Shown: positions 44,297 through 56,014 of the stretch, one piece after another
Layout: every line of letters starts with the position of its first letter
Position numbering within the stretch: the first letter of the stretch is position 1
Source of the DNA: Streptomyces sp. NBC_00448
GTDB taxonomy: Bacteria > Actinomycetota > Actinomycetes > Streptomycetales > Streptomycetaceae
Direction: 5' to 3'
Length of the DNA: 64,000 nt
Assembly: GCF_036014115.1 (NCBI RefSeq)
Contig: NZ_CP107913.1
Coordinates: 62,001-126,000, forward strand
Notes under the pieces: model-generated
Seen by the model: the letters and a program-made list of their open reading frames with translations, nothing else
What the model was told of the DNA's origin: nothing
The model's database searches: none
Program-made: the position numbers and the translations under genes

Positions 44297-45203
44297 GCGC
44301 CGTACTCCAGCCGGGCCGACTGCCCGGCGACGGGCCCTCGGCCGAGCCGATCGCCCCGGTCGCCGCCGGCGGACTGCGCCTGGCCGTACGCCGGTTCGTC
44401 CGCAACCGGCTGGCCGTGGTCGGTCTCGCCGTGGTCGTGCTGTTCTTCCTGTTCTGCTTCGTCGGCCCGCTGCTGTACTCCACCGACCAGATCCACACCA
44501 CGCTCACCCAGGTGAACCTCGCACCGAGCGGCGGTCACCTGCTGGGCACGGACGCGGTCGGCCACGACGAACTCGGCCGGCTCATGTACGGCGGCAAGGT
44601 CTCCCTCGTCGTGGGACTGGCCGCGGGCGTCCTGGCCACCGTGATCGGCACCCTGTGGGGCGCGGCCGCCGGGTACGCCGGCGGTTGGGTCGACGCCGCC
44701 ATGATGCGGGTCGTCGACGCCGGCATCGCGATCCCCGCGCTGTTCATCCTCCTGGTGGTCTCGGCCATCTCCACCCCGGGGGTCCTCGGGCTGATCGTGA
44801 TCCTCGGCCTGGTCTCCTGGCTGGTCCCCTCCCGCCTGGTCCGCGCCGAGACCCTCACCTTGAAGAACCGCGACTACGTGCACACCCTGCGCGCCATCGG
44901 CGGCACCCACACCCGGGCCGTCGGGCGGCACATCCTGCCGAACTCCGTGTCCACGATCGTGGTGGCGGCCACCTTCCAGGTCGCCGACGCGATCCTGCTC
45001 GTGGCATACGTGTCCTACCTCGGGCTCGGCCTCCAGCCGCCGAAGACCGACTGGGGCGGCATGCTCTCCGCGGGCCTGACCGCCACGTACTCCGGCCGCT
45101 GGTGGCTGATCCTTCCGCCGGGCCTGGCCGTCATCCTCGTCGTGTGCGCGTTCAACGCCATCGGCGACGGGCTCCGTGACGCTTTCGACGTGAGGGGACG
45201 CCG

Positions 45204-45207
<4 letters not shown>
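44293..45207 (+). CDS. Oligopeptide-type ABC permease (DppC/OppC)
   Basis: A 304-residue membrane protein. It has an N-terminal cytoplasmic tail, a first span (LAVVGLAVVVLFFLFCFVGP), the DppC hallmark GGHLLGTDAVGHDELGRLMY-GGKVSL and an EAA-like loop (KNRDYVHTLRAIGGTHTRAV, then RHILPNSVSTIVVAA). It ends GDGLRDAFDVRGRR, the usual DppC tail. Start and stop both overlap neighbouring genes as ATGA, so stoichiometric expression with the other transporter subunits is likely. Confidence 0.93.
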
Positions 45208-47080
<1,873 letters not shown>

Positions 47081-47084
<4 letters not shown>

Positions 47085-48055
47085 CGGCAACACCCGCACC
47101 ACCGCGGCAGACGGACACCGTCCTCGCCGGGGTGGACATCGGCGGCACCACCACCCAGGTCGTCCTGTGCACCGACACACTGGAGGTGCTGGACCGCGTC
47201 GAACTCGCCACGCCCGCTGCCGAGGGCGGTCATGCCATGGTCGGGACGGTACTCGACGGGCTACGGCTGCTGCTCGATCGCGTACCGTCGCGGCTGGTCG
47301 GGGTCGGCGTCGGCGCGGCCGGCGTCGTCGACACGCACACCGGACACGTGCTGGTCGCCAGCGACTCGTTCACCGGCTGGGCCGGCTTCGCCGTGACCGA
47401 CACCATCGAGGCGGCACTCGACGTGCCCGCCTTCCTCGACAACGACGTCAACGCCTTCCTGCGCGGCGAAGTCTCCAGGGGGGCCGTCACGGGCGAGTCG
47501 CACGCGCTCGGCATGACCCTCGGCACCGGTGTCGGCGGCGCCTTGTGGATGGACGGCGCGCTGCTGAACGGACCGCACGGCGCGGCCGGCGAGATCGGCC
47601 ACATCCCCGGCTTCGGCGACATCCTGTGCTCATGCGGGGGCCGCGGCCATCTGGAGACCCTCGCCTCCGGCCGCTCGCTGGCGGCGCGGTTTGCGGACCG
47701 TACGGGACGGGACCTCGACGCGCGCGAGGTCGCCGCGGCTGCCACCGCCGGCGACCGGGACGCGCGCGCGGTGTTCGAGGCGGCCGGGGCTGCGGTCGCG
47801 CGCGCGATCCTCATCACGGCGGGCATGGTCGACGTCACCACCGTCGTGATCGGTGGAGGCGTCAGCCGGGCCTGGACCCTCCTGGAACCGCCGGTGCTCG
47901 CCGCCCTGGCCGCTGAGCCACCCGTCAGCGGCCACCCGATCCGGCTCGTCGCGGCCCGGCTGGGCGGCGACGCGGTCGCGATCGGCGCGGCCTCCCGGGC
48001 ACGCGAGGAACTGTGCGTGGGGGCCGCGACGGGAGCCGCCGCCGCGGGCACGTGA
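47081..48055 (+). CDS. ROK-family sugar kinase
   Basis: A 324-residue kinase. The N-terminal phosphate loop is VLAGVDIGGTTTQVVL. The catalytic aspartate lies in AFLDNDVNAFLRGEV and the ROK signature is TLGTGVGGALWMDGAL. Zinc-binding residues are in GEIGHIPGFGDILCSCGGRG, HLETLASG. Members phosphorylate glucose, N-acetylglucosamine, N-acetylmannosamine or related sugars. The GTG at 47081 overlaps the ATPase stop as GTGA, so it belongs to the importer operon and probably phosphorylates a sugar released from the imported compound. The phosphorylated product may also be the inducer sensed by the ROK repressor; that link is inferred. Confidence 0.9.
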
Positions 48056-48307
48056 CGCGTGGACGGAGCACCGCAGCAGCAGCCTGGTCGGAGCCGACGG
48101 CCGACACCACGCAGTCAACGCGATGGGTGTCGGCTCGGTCGGCCCACCTCATCTGCTCGGCTTCGGCGGCGCAGGAGCGGACACGGGGGGCTGCCGCACG
48201 CCGGTGTCGCACCGCGCGACGCTTCCGCGGCTCTCCCCCCTCGCAGCGCTCAGCGCGTTCGGTCACGCGGCCTGGGGGACGGCCGCTCGCTGCTACGGTC
48301 GGGCGCT
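48056..48307. other. Intergenic stretch after the ROK kinase
   Basis: About 250 nt with no supported gene. No clear terminator stem was seen by eye. The last part should contain the promoter of the GNAT-like gene, but no consensus boxes stand out. Confidence 0.4.
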
Positions 48308-48811
48308 ATGAGCTGGCTCCCTGATGACTTCGTCCACCCCGTCCTGGTACCGCTGCCGGGCGGCGGTCATCACCTGCGGCCGATCCGGGAGGCGGACACC
48401 CCGCTCGACTATCCGGCGGTGATGGGTTCGCGCGAGCGGTTGTGGACCATCTTCGGCCCGGCCTGGGGCTGGCCCGCGGCCACCATGACCTACGAGGCCG
48501 ACCAGGCCGACCTGTTGCGGCACGAGAAGGAGATCGCCGCACACCAGTCCTTCAACTACGCGCTGCTCGACGCCGCGGAGACAGCTCTGCTCGGCTGCGT
48601 CTACATCGACCCGCCGGAGCGGGCCGGCGCGGACGGCGAGATCTCCTGGTGGGTGGTGGACGAGCTGGTGGGCAGCAAGGTCGAGCAGGCCCTCGACGCG
48701 CTGGTACCGCAGTGGATCGCCGCCGAATGGCCGTTCGAGCAGCCACGCTTCCTCGGCCGCGAGATCTCCTGGTCGGACTGGCTCGCCCTGCCGGCGCACC
48801 CCGACGCGTAA
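48308..48811 (+). CDS. GNAT-like acetyltransferase-related protein
   Basis: A 167-residue protein resembling the GNAT fold: HHLRPIREADTPLDYPAVMG near the start, FNYALLDAAETALLGCVYID as the central strands, and GEISWWVVDELVGSKVEQAL where a strand leads into the acetyl-CoA-binding helix. The canonical R/Q-x-x-G-x-G/A loop is poorly conserved (VDELVGSKVEQAL), so cofactor binding is uncertain. Similar actinomycete proteins are annotated as N-acetyltransferases of unknown substrate. The ATG at 48308 lacks a strong ribosome site. Confidence 0.65.
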   Translation: MSWLPDDFVHPVLVPLPGGGHHLRPIREADTPLDYPAVMGSRERLWTIFGPAWGWPAATMTYEADQADLLRHEKEIAAHQSFNYALLDAAETALLGCVYIDPPERAGADGEISWWVVDELVGSKVEQALDALVPQWIAAEWPFEQPRFLGREISWSDWLALPAHPDA

Positions 48812-49098
48812 GTAGCTTTTGTCGTCATGCTCCAGCCAGGGCCTGGCGCTCGATCGCGCCGAGCTCCGGCGGCCGACCGCCGCCCACGTGCCGCCGCCTC
48901 CGGTAGCCGCGTCGGCGGTCGCGGTCATCGGCGGGGCGACGGCCTTGCCCGGCGTCTACTCGCCTTCGCCGAGCCCCGCGTCCCGCACCCCGCGTCCCGC
49001 ACCCCGCTGCCCGCTGCCCGCTGCCCGCCTCCAAGGTCATCGACATCGTCGGCTTCGTCGACGCCGGCGATGTGGACCTGCTGCTTTACGACCGCGGC
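48812..49098. other. Non-coding stretch with low-complexity repeats
   Basis: About 290 nt after the GNAT-like gene with no credible coding frame. It contains the CCCGC-type short tandem repeats and leads into the LuxR-type relic on the minus strand. Confidence 0.4.
48974..49023 (+). repeat. Short tandem repeats (14-mer x2, then 7-mer x3)
   Basis: CCCCGCGTCCCGCA is repeated twice without spacing (48974-48987, 48988-49001), followed by CCCGCTG three times (49003-49023). The two units share the CCCGC core, so the tract probably grew by slippage. Confidence 0.75.
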
Positions 49099-49426
49099 TC
49101 AGCCCGGTGCCACGAACCCCGATTCGTACGCCGCGATCACTGCCTGTGTCCGGTCCCGCGCGCCCGGCTTTGCCAGGACGGCGCTCACGTGCGACTTCAC
49201 GGTCTCGTTGCCGACGACGAGGCGGGTGGCGATCTCTGCGTTGGACAGCCCGCGCGCCATCAGCCGCAGCGCCTCGGCCTCCCGCTCGGTCAGCCGGGCC
49301 CGCTCCAGAACCGCGCGTGCCGCCCGGTTCCCGCCCCCGTCGGTCTACTGCGCGGCCAACTGCCGCACGGAGGCCGGGAACACCAGTGACTCGCCTTCGA
49401 CGACCAGCCGCACAGAGGAGAATGAC
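49099..49426 (-). pseudogene. NarL/LuxR-type response regulator C-terminal relic
   Basis: On the minus strand ESLVFPASVRQLAAQ is followed by an in-frame TAG (49347-49345). The same frame then continues [55 protein letters not shown] to a stop at 49099. That is the linker and complete helix-turn-helix of a NarL-type regulator. The receiver domain is missing; upstream sequence passes straight into the SnoaL-like gene's 3' end. Truncation plus a nonsense codon make it dead. Confidence 0.75.
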
Positions 49427-49804
49427 TCAGGAGGCGGTCGGCTCGATCTCCCCCACGAAGACGATGACCTGGTCGATGAGGCTCCGCCGCAGATGGACGA
49501 CGTCCGTTCCCGCCAGGCGGGGGCCTCCATCCGGCGTCGTGAAGACCCACTGGTACCGGGCCCACTCGCCCGGCATGTCCACCGCCGAACAGCGCACCAT
49601 CGTGCCGGTCCCCGCGGGGTGGCGCCGGATGTCCAGCACGAACCGCTCGACCGCCTCGATCCCCTCACTGCGGCCCAACGGTCCCCAGAAGACCACGTCC
49701 GAGGTCAGGGCCTGAGAGAGCAGCGCAGTCACATAGTTGTCGTCCGAGGCGTTGAACGCGGAGATGAACGTGTCGATCGCGGACCGCGCGGTTTCTTCCT
49801 GCAT
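49427..49804 (-). CDS. SnoaL/NTF2-like small protein
   Basis: A 125-residue protein of the SnoaL-like NTF2 fold: ARSAIDTFISAFNASDDNYV as the N-terminal helices, LTSDVVFWGPLGRSEGIEAV, ERFVLDIRRHPAGT, and the strands MVRCSAVDMPGEWARYQWVF. Such proteins act as polyketide cyclases, isomerases or ligand-binding stress proteins; no catalytic set can be assigned. The ATG at 49804 has only a weak ribosome site. It stands alone between gene relics. Confidence 0.7.
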   Translation of the reverse strand: MQEETARSAIDTFISAFNASDDNYVTALLSQALTSDVVFWGPLGRSEGIEAVERFVLDIRRHPAGTGTMVRCSAVDMPGEWARYQWVFTTPDGGPRLAGTDVVHLRRSLIDQVIVFVGEIEPTAS

Positions 49805-49904
49805 GCACCAGTAATACCAGTCGCTTCGCGGACCGCGCTCGTCCCGTGAGCCGCCTCCCGACCACGGTGAACCATCCCGGTCACCGCACCAGCGGCGGTA
49901 CCGC

Positions 49905-50358
49905 GGCGTGGGCAGTGGTTCGCGGCCAAGGCGACGGCGAACGCGGCACCGGTCCTGGCGGTCGGGCTGTTCACCGGGTTCGCGAGCCTGACGGCGGGGA
50001 ATCCGGTGCTCGGAACCGCCGGTGAAGAGATCACCCGGGCCCAGGGGGTGCGGGGCGCTGCGGGCTGCGGAATCTACCTGACCCTCATGGCGCCGTTCGC
50101 CGCCGGGCTCAGCGCCGTGCTGAGCAGCGCAGTCACCACCCTGAGCATCCTCGTGCCGTTCCTGCTGATCGTGTCCTTCGTGATCGGCGACATGCCGGGC
50201 GGCGTCGCCGGCTTCCTGCCCGACCGCGCGGGCCAGGTGGTCTCCACGGGACCTGGGACGGGACGTCGGGGCGCTGGAGCGGACTCGCCGTGACCGCACT
50301 CCGGACGGCGGCGGCACTGGGCGCGGGAGCGTGGAGCGTCCGGCGCCGGGACGCATGA
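49905..50358 (+). pseudogene. ABC-2 type permease C-terminal relic
   Basis: Plus-strand fragments reconstruct the end of an actinomycete ABC-2 membrane subunit: QWFAAKATANAAPVLAVGLF, TGFASLTAGNPVLGTAGEEI, YLTLMAPFAAGLSAVLSSAV, TTLSILVPFLLIVSFVIGDM, then after a frame break GRWSGLAVTALRTAAALGAG, AWSVRRRDA and a stop at 50358. At least two frame changes are needed and the N-terminal half is absent. Such permeases often pair with an ABC ATPase and a two-component system, so this and the LuxR relic may come from one lost locus. Confidence 0.7.
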
Positions 50359-50379
50359 CGGTGCGCCGGCAAGCAGACG

Positions 50380-51067
50380 TCCATCCACTGCAATCGCCCC
50401 CGCCGCCCGGTTCAGCCCCTCCACCGTGCCCTTCAGGCGGGGGGGTGTAAGCGGGCAGGTCTTCCACGGTCTCGTCCAAGACGTCGAACACCGCCATCAC
50501 CATGGCCGACAGGACATCCTTCCCGCGGTCCATGATGACCTTGTCCGGCAGACCGCCGAACGGCCCGTACAGGTCCTCACGCAGGACCGCCGAGCACAAA
50601 GGCGGCCAGCACCGGCTCCCGCGACGGACGCCCCGGCGTCATCGCCGGCCCGGTGATCGCGCTCGTCACGCAATCGGCGAACCACGTGATCCTCGGCCTG
50701 TGCGCGGTCCCCTCCACATCGACCAGCGCCTGCACGTGGTCGGTCTCCCACACCTGGTCGCGCCAGCCGCGGCCTCGCCAGGAACACATCGTGCTTGCGC
50801 GCGTGCCCGCTCCCCCGCCGCAAGACCGGCCCGCTCCCCCGGAACCAGATCCCGCTGGATCGCCCGGTGCAAGGTGGGCAACGAGGGGACGTACCCGGGC
50901 GGAGACTGCCGGGCAGCCCGCGCGGTGCGCTCGCGCTGGACCGCTGCCACGTTCCCCCTCCACAGAGCGAACAGGTGGCGCACCTCAGGCGTGACCGTGA
51001 ACCGGGTGCCGGTCTGCTCCCGCGGGCCGGTCACGACGATGTCGGCCCCAGGCTGTGCGCTCATCAC
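50380..51067 (-). pseudogene. Integrase-core (rve/TniA-like) transposase relic
   Basis: Across three minus-strand frames the order is: TGTRFTVTPEVRHLFALWRG, YVPSLPTLHRAIQRDLVPGE; then WRDQVWETDHVQALVDVEGT, RITWFADCVTSAITGPAMTP; then LREDLYGPFGGLPDKVIMDR, GKDVLSAMVMAVFDVLDETV, EDLPAYTPP; finally TVEGLNRAAGAI. The aspartates in WETDHVQ and IMDRGKD are the first two DDE residues and TVEGLNRA should carry the glutamate. The scheme fits Mu/Tn552-type transposases. At least three frameshifts make it inactive. Confidence 0.7.
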
Positions 51068-51166
51068 GGCCTCCAGGGGCGGGCGTTGCGGGCCTGATGC
51101 CGCGGTAGCGGCGCCCCGGGGCTTGCCCGGGCCACCTTGGCCGCACAGGGCCCGCCTTGCCCGGCG

Positions 51167-51388
51167 TCACGGCGCCTGCCGAGCCGGGTCCTCCCCGGGC
51201 GGCGCCGGCGCCGGCTGCCCGGCGCGGGAGCCGGCCGGGCGCTCGCGATGCAGCCGCCGCTCGCGCCACCGGGCCAGCCGGTCGGCGGACTTCTGCGGGG
51301 ACACGGAGCGGACGATGACGGCGGCCGCGCCGGGCAGCGACAGCAGCGGTACCGCCCACCACGGCCACACCGCGGCGAGCAGGCTCAC
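51167..51388 (-). CDS. Small membrane-anchored hypothetical protein
   Basis: A 73-codon frame beginning SLLAAVWPWWAVPLLSLPGA, a single probable membrane span, followed by a basic tail (KSADRLARWRERRLHRERPA). Its ATG at 51388 overlaps the stop of the upstream frame as ATGA, suggesting two cotranscribed genes that may have belonged to the same mobile element as the transposase relic. No family was recognised. Confidence 0.4.
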   Translation of the reverse strand: MSLLAAVWPWWAVPLLSLPGAAAVIVRSVSPQKSADRLARWRERRLHRERPAGSRAGQPAPAPPGEDPARQAP

Positions 51389-51671
51389 CGGCCCGTCCCC
51401 CGGACCGCCGGCGAGGCCTGCACCGCCTTGACGGCCGCGGCGCGCTCACGGTGCCTGGCGCCGAGCCGCTTCAACTTGCACCGCACCCGCTCGCCGTAGG
51501 CCTCCGGCAGGCCCGCGCTGAGCGCCGCCTGCTCCCAGCCGCCCCCGTCGACCGCCCACCGCAGGGCGACTTCGGCCTCCGGGCCGGCCAGCAGTGCAGC
51601 CCCGGTGTCCAACGGCCGGCGGACGGCCGGGCCGCTCCGACCACCAACCGATACCCGGGGTCCACAGTCAC
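51385..51671 (-). pseudogene. Small DNA-binding-like ORF with a probable frameshift
   Basis: From the GTG at 51671 a frame reads VDPGYRLVVGAARPSA. A different frame then continues VRRPLDTGAALLAGPEAEVA, LRWAVDGGGWEQAALSAGLP, EAYGERVRCKLKRLGARHRE and stops at 51385. The second part has helix-turn-helix-like character. Together they look like one small gene broken once; no family was assigned. Confidence 0.3.
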
Positions 51672-51844
51672 CTGCCGCCGGCCCGCCCGCGCCCACCTCC
51701 GCAGGCAGCCACTGTCCGCTTCCGGAAGATGTCCGCTCGCTGCCACGCGGACGGCGCCTGCTCCCACGAGGGTCCTGCCATGATCGCAGCGCCATGCGCC
51801 CGCTGCGGGTACGCCCGCCCCTGGAGCTCCCGGAGGAAAAGACG

Positions 51845-54800
51845 TTGGCACGAATATCCTTCAGACCCGTACATACGTGGGTCCGCGCGGTTGCCGCCGG
51901 CGCCGCTGCCGTGATCGCCGCACTCACCGTGCAGATACCCGCCCAGGCGGCCCCCGCGGGGTCCGGGGCCGCCGCCATGCCCTCGATCGCCTCCCATCCC
52001 GTCCACCGCGTCTGCGCCACCGTGGCGAAGTCGACGGAGGCCGCTTGCCAGGCCCTGGAGCGCGACGACGTCCGGCAGACCAAGGCCCAGGTGGCAGGCG
52101 CCGACGCCGCGCCCTCCGGCCTCGGCCCCGCGGACCTCGCCGCCGCCTACCGGCTGCCCACCGGCGACGAGGGCAGCGGCCAGACCGTCGCCATCGTCGA
52201 CGCCTATGACAACCCCGACGCGGAGTCCGAACTCGCCACCTACCGTTCCCAGTTCGGGCTGGCCCCTTGCACCACGGCGAACGGCTGCTTCAAGAAGACC
52301 GACCAGCGCGGCGGCACGGACTACCCGACGGCCGACTCCGGATGGTCCGGCGAGATCGCCCTGGACGTCCAGATGGTGAGCGCCGTCTGCCCGAACTGCA
52401 AGATCCTCCTGGTGGAGGCGGACGACGCCTCGATCGACAACCTCGGCGCCGCCGTCAACCAGGCCGTCGCCCAGGGCGCCAAGTTCGTCTCCAACAGCTA
52501 CGGCGGGTCCGAGAGCGGCAGTGACACGCAGTCGGACACGCAGTTCTTCGACCACCCCGGCGTGGTCATCACCGCGAGCACCGGAGATGACGGCTACGGC
52601 GTCAGCTACCCCGCGTCCTCGCCCCACGTGACGGCCGTGGGCGGTACGTCGCTGGTCAAGGACGCCTCCGTAGGCCGCGGTTGGTCGGAGGCGGCCTGGA
52701 ACGGCGCGGGTTCCGGCTGCTCCGACCTGCAGGCCAAGCCGTCGGTGCAGACCGACTCCGGCTGCGCCCGGCGTTCCGTCGCCGACGTCTCCGCGGTCGC
52801 CGACCCCAACACCGGTGTCGCCGTCTACAACGCGGGCGCCTGGCACGTCTTCGGCGGCACCAGCGCTTCCTCGCCGATCATCGCCTCGGTGTACGCGCTC
52901 GCCGGCACCCCGCCGTCCGCGTCCGACCCGATGACCTTCCCCTACGCCAAGACCTCCGCTCTCAACGACATCACCACCGGCTCCAACGGCAGTTGCGGCA
53001 CCTACCTGTGCAACGCCGGCGACGGCTACGACGGCCCCACCGGGCTCGGCACGCCCGACGGCGTAGCGGCCTTCGCCTCGGGGCCGCAGGCCACCGTCTC
53101 CGGCACCGTCACCGACGCCGCGACCGGAAAGCCGCTGACCGGAGCCGAGGTCACCATCGGCGCCGAGACCTCGTCCACCTCCGATGCCGGTACCTACCGG
53201 ATGACGGTCGCCCCGGGCACGTACGACATCAGCGTCGCCAAGTTCGGCTACGCCACCACCACCTTCCCTGGTGTCACCCTCGCCGACAAGCAGACTCTGG
53301 CCGAGAACGCAGCGCTCACACCCAAGGCCATGGTGAAGGTCACCGGAACGGTCAAGGACGCCTCAGGGCACGGCTGGCCGCTCTACGCGGGCGTCCAGGT
53401 CGAGGGCGTGCCGAGCAGCGCCGTGCACACCGACCCGGCCACCGGCCGCTACCAGCTGAGCGTCCCGGTGGACGGCACGTACACCCTCCGGACGACGTCC
53501 GCTTACCCCGGCTACAGCGCGCCGACCGCCCAGGTCACCGTCGGCAGTGCCGCCACCACGCAGGACTTCGGCGTCAAGGTCGACACCGCCACCTGCACCG
53601 CGTCCGGCTACGCGTACCGCTACAGCGGCTCCACGGAGGACTTCTCCACCGCCTCCGCCGCCACCCCGCCCACCGGCTGGACCGTCACCGACGCCCTCGG
53701 TGCGGGCCGGGCCTGGCGCTTCGACGACCCCGGCGCGCGCGGGAACCACACCGGCGGCTCCGGCACCTTCGCCATCATGGACAGCGCCAAGTACGGACCC
53801 GGCGTCAGCGAGGACACCTCCCTGGTCAGCCCTGCCTACGACTTCAGCGACGTGGCCGACCCCTTCATGTCCTTCGCCAGCTCCTACTGGGCCTACTCCG
53901 TCAACAGCACGGCAGACGTGGACCTCAGCCTCGACGGCGGAGCGACCTGGCAGAACGTCAGCCGCTTCACCGCCGTCAACCGCGTCGGCCCGCGCACCGA
54001 GATCGCGGACCTCGCGGCCGCCGCCGGCCACAGCGACGTCCGGGTCCGCTTCCACTTCGCCGCCACCGCCGCCCACTACTGGCAGGTCGACGACGTCTTC
54101 GTCGGCGACCGGCCCTGCGCGCCCACGGCCGGCGGCCTGGTGATCGGCCAGGTCCTGGACAAGAACACCGGCGCGGGGGTGGCCGGCGCCTCGGTGGTGT
54201 CCGCCGACCGGACGAGCGAGGGGGCCACCTCGGTCGCCACGCCGGACGACGCGGCGCTCAAGGACGGCTTCTACTGGTTCGTCTCCACCCTCACCGGTAC
54301 CCACCCGGTGAAGGCCACGAAGCTGCTGTACGAGGGCGCGACCGCCAAGCCGGACATCATCGCGGACCAGGTCACCACCGCCAACGTCAAGTTGGGCGCC
54401 GGCCGGCTGTCCGTCACCCCGGCCGGCATCGCCAAGACCGTTGCCTGGCAGGGCAGCAAGACCGCCACCGTCACCGTGACCAACACCGGCACCGCCGACG
54501 CGAGCCTGACACTGGGCGAGCGCGACAAGGGCTTCACCCCGCAGGACCGGGCGAAGCAGCCGGCGGGCGCGGCGGTCCAGGACATCCCGGGCCGCTACTC
54601 GCCGGGCTTCCTGAACCCGGCCAAGGGCACGAAGGCCGCCACCGTGCCGGTGTCCCCAGCAGCCGAGCCGTGGACCTCGATCGCCGACCTCCCGACCTCG
54701 CTGATGGACAACGCCGTCGCCGCCGGCGACGACGGCAAGGTCTACAGCGTGACCGGGGCGACCAACTCCGCCATCACCTCGGCGGGCTACGTCTACGATC

Positions 54801-56014
54801 CGACCACCCTCGCGTGGTCGCCGATCGCCGACTCCGGCACCCCGCGCGAGGCAGGACAGGCCGCCTTCGTGGACGGCAAGCTCTACCTCACGGGCGGCTG
54901 GGACGCCTCCCAGGGCACCGTCGCGTCGCTGCGGATCTACGACCCGAGGACCAACACCTGGAGCAGCGGCGCCCCCAACCCGCGGCCGCAGGCCGGAGCG
55001 GCCTCGGCCGTGATCGACGGCAAGTGGTACCTCATCGGCGGCTGCACCACCACGTGCGGCACGAACACCGTCGAGGTCTACGACACCGACACCGACACCT
55101 GGAGTAGCGGCGCCGCCTACCCGCAGTCCATCTCCTGGCTGGGCTGCGGTGCGATCGACCGGGCACTCTACTGCGCCGGCGGCACCGCCGCCTCCACCAG
55201 CACCAAGGCCGCCTACACCTTCGACCCGTCGGCCGGCACCTGGACGTCCCTGCCGGACATGCCCTTCGACCTGTGGGGGACCGGCGCGGTGGGCGCCAAC
55301 GGCAAGCTCCTGCTCTCCGGCGGCATCACCGACAACTCGGTCACCCTCACCAACAAGGGCGTCGCCTACGACCCGTCCACCGACACCTGGAGCAACCTGC
55401 CCAACTCCAACAACGCTGTCTACCGCGGCGGCAGCGCCTGCGGCTTCTACAAGGTCGGCGGCTCGGTGAGCTCCTTCAGCCCGACCAGGAGCGCCGAACT
55501 GCTCCCCGGCTACGGCCAGTGCGGTACGTCGACCGAAGCCTCCTGGCTGTCGGAGGACACCACCGCGCTGACCCTCGCGCCGGGGGCGTCGAAGACGGTC
55601 ACGGTCACGGTCGACGCGTCAGGACCGGAGATCGTCCAGCCCGGTACGTACACGGCGTGGCTCAAGATCGCCCATGACACCCCGTACCAGATCGACCCGA
55701 TCACCGTCGCCATGACCGTGAATCCGCCGAAGACCTGGGGAAAGATCAGCGGAACGGTCTCGGGCACCGACTGCACCGGCACCACCGCCGGCATCAGGAG
55801 CGCGACCGTCCAGATCGACAGCTGGGCCGAGAGCGTCACCCTCAAGACCGACGCCGGCGGCGCGTACGCGATGTGGATGGACGTGCGCAACAACCCGCTC
55901 AGCCTGATCGTGGCGAAGGACGGCTGGGCCCCCAAGGGCGCCACCGTCAAACTGGCCAAGGGCGCCACGATCACGGAGGACTTCACCCTGAAGCCCGACC
56001 ACGGCTGCCAGTAG
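51845..56014 (+). CDS. Large secreted S53 (sedolisin-like) protease with CNA-B-like and kelch domains
   Basis: About 1,389 residues from a TTG at 51845, chosen because GGAGGAAAA lies four nt upstream and the signal peptide (WVRAVAAGAAAVIAALTVQI) follows. Residues about 90-405 are an S53-type peptidase: catalytic E and D in SGWSGEIALDVQMVSAVCPN near 168-172 and the serine in FGGTSASSPIIASV near 340, with a calcium-site-like GDGYDGPTGLGTPDG. Next come two carboxypeptidase-regulatory/CNA-B-like beta-sandwiches (about 417-485, 495-570), a jelly-roll segment (about 600-755), another beta-sandwich, about five kelch-type repeats (about 940-1235; e.g. VYDPTTLAWSPIADSGTPRE) and a C-terminal Ig-like domain. 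It is an extracellular protease with binding modules. Confidence 0.88.
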   Translation: MARISFRPVHTWVRAVAAGAAAVIAALTVQIPAQAAPAGSGAAAMPSIASHPVHRVCATVAKSTEAACQALERDDVRQTKAQVAGADAAPSGLGPADLAAAYRLPTGDEGSGQTVAIVDAYDNPDAESELATYRSQFGLAPCTTANGCFKKTDQRGGTDYPTADSGWSGEIALDVQMVSAVCPNCKILLVEADDASIDNLGAAVNQAVAQGAKFVSNSYGGSESGSDTQSDTQFFDHPGVVITASTGDDGYGVSYPASSPHVTAVGGTSLVKDASVGRGWSEAAWNGAGSGCSDLQAKPSVQTDSGCARRSVADVSAVADPNTGVAVYNAGAWHVFGGTSASSPIIASVYALAGTPPSASDPMTFPYAKTSALNDITTGSNGSCGTYLCNAGDGYDGPTGLGTPDGVAAFASGPQATVSGTVTDAATGKPLTGAEVTIGAETSSTSDAGTYRMTVAPGTYDISVAKFGYATTTFPGVTLADKQTLAENAALTPKAMVKVTGTVKDASGHGWPLYAGVQVEGVPSSAVHTDPATGRYQLSVPVDGTYTLRTTSAYPGYSAPTAQVTVGSAATTQDFGVKVDTATCTASGYAYRYSGSTEDFSTASAATPPTGWTVTDALGAGRAWRFDDPGARGNHTGGSGTFAIMDSAKYGPGVSEDTSLVSPAYDFSDVADPFMSFASSYWAYSVNSTADVDLSLDGGATWQNVSRFTAVNRVGPRTEIADLAAAAGHSDVRVRFHFAATAAHYWQVDDVFVGDRPCAPTAGGLVIGQVLDKNTGAGVAGASVVSADRTSEGATSVATPDDAALKDGFYWFVSTLTGTHPVKATKLLYEGATAKPDIIADQVTTANVKLGAGRLSVTPAGIAKTVAWQGSKTATVTVTNTGTADASLTLGERDKGFTPQDRAKQPAGAAVQDIPGRYSPGFLNPAKGTKAATVPVSPAAEPWTSIADLPTSLMDNAVAAGDDGKVYSVTGATNSAITSAGYVYDPTTLAWSPIADSGTPREAGQAAFVDGKLYLTGGWDASQGTVASLRIYDPRTNTWSSGAPNPRPQAGAASAVIDGKWYLIGGCTTTCGTNTVEVYDTDTDTWSSGAAYPQSISWLGCGAIDRALYCAGGTAASTSTKAAYTFDPSAGTWTSLPDMPFDLWGTGAVGANGKLLLSGGITDNSVTLTNKGVAYDPSTDTWSNLPNSNNAVYRGGSACGFYKVGGSVSSFSPTRSAELLPGYGQCGTSTEASWLSEDTTALTLAPGASKTVTVTVDASGPEIVQPGTYTAWLKIAHDTPYQIDPITVAMTVNPPKTWGKISGTVSGTDCTGTTAGIRSATVQIDSWAESVTLKTDAGGAYAMWMDVRNNPLSLIVAKDGWAPKGATVKLAKGATITEDFTLKPDHGCQ

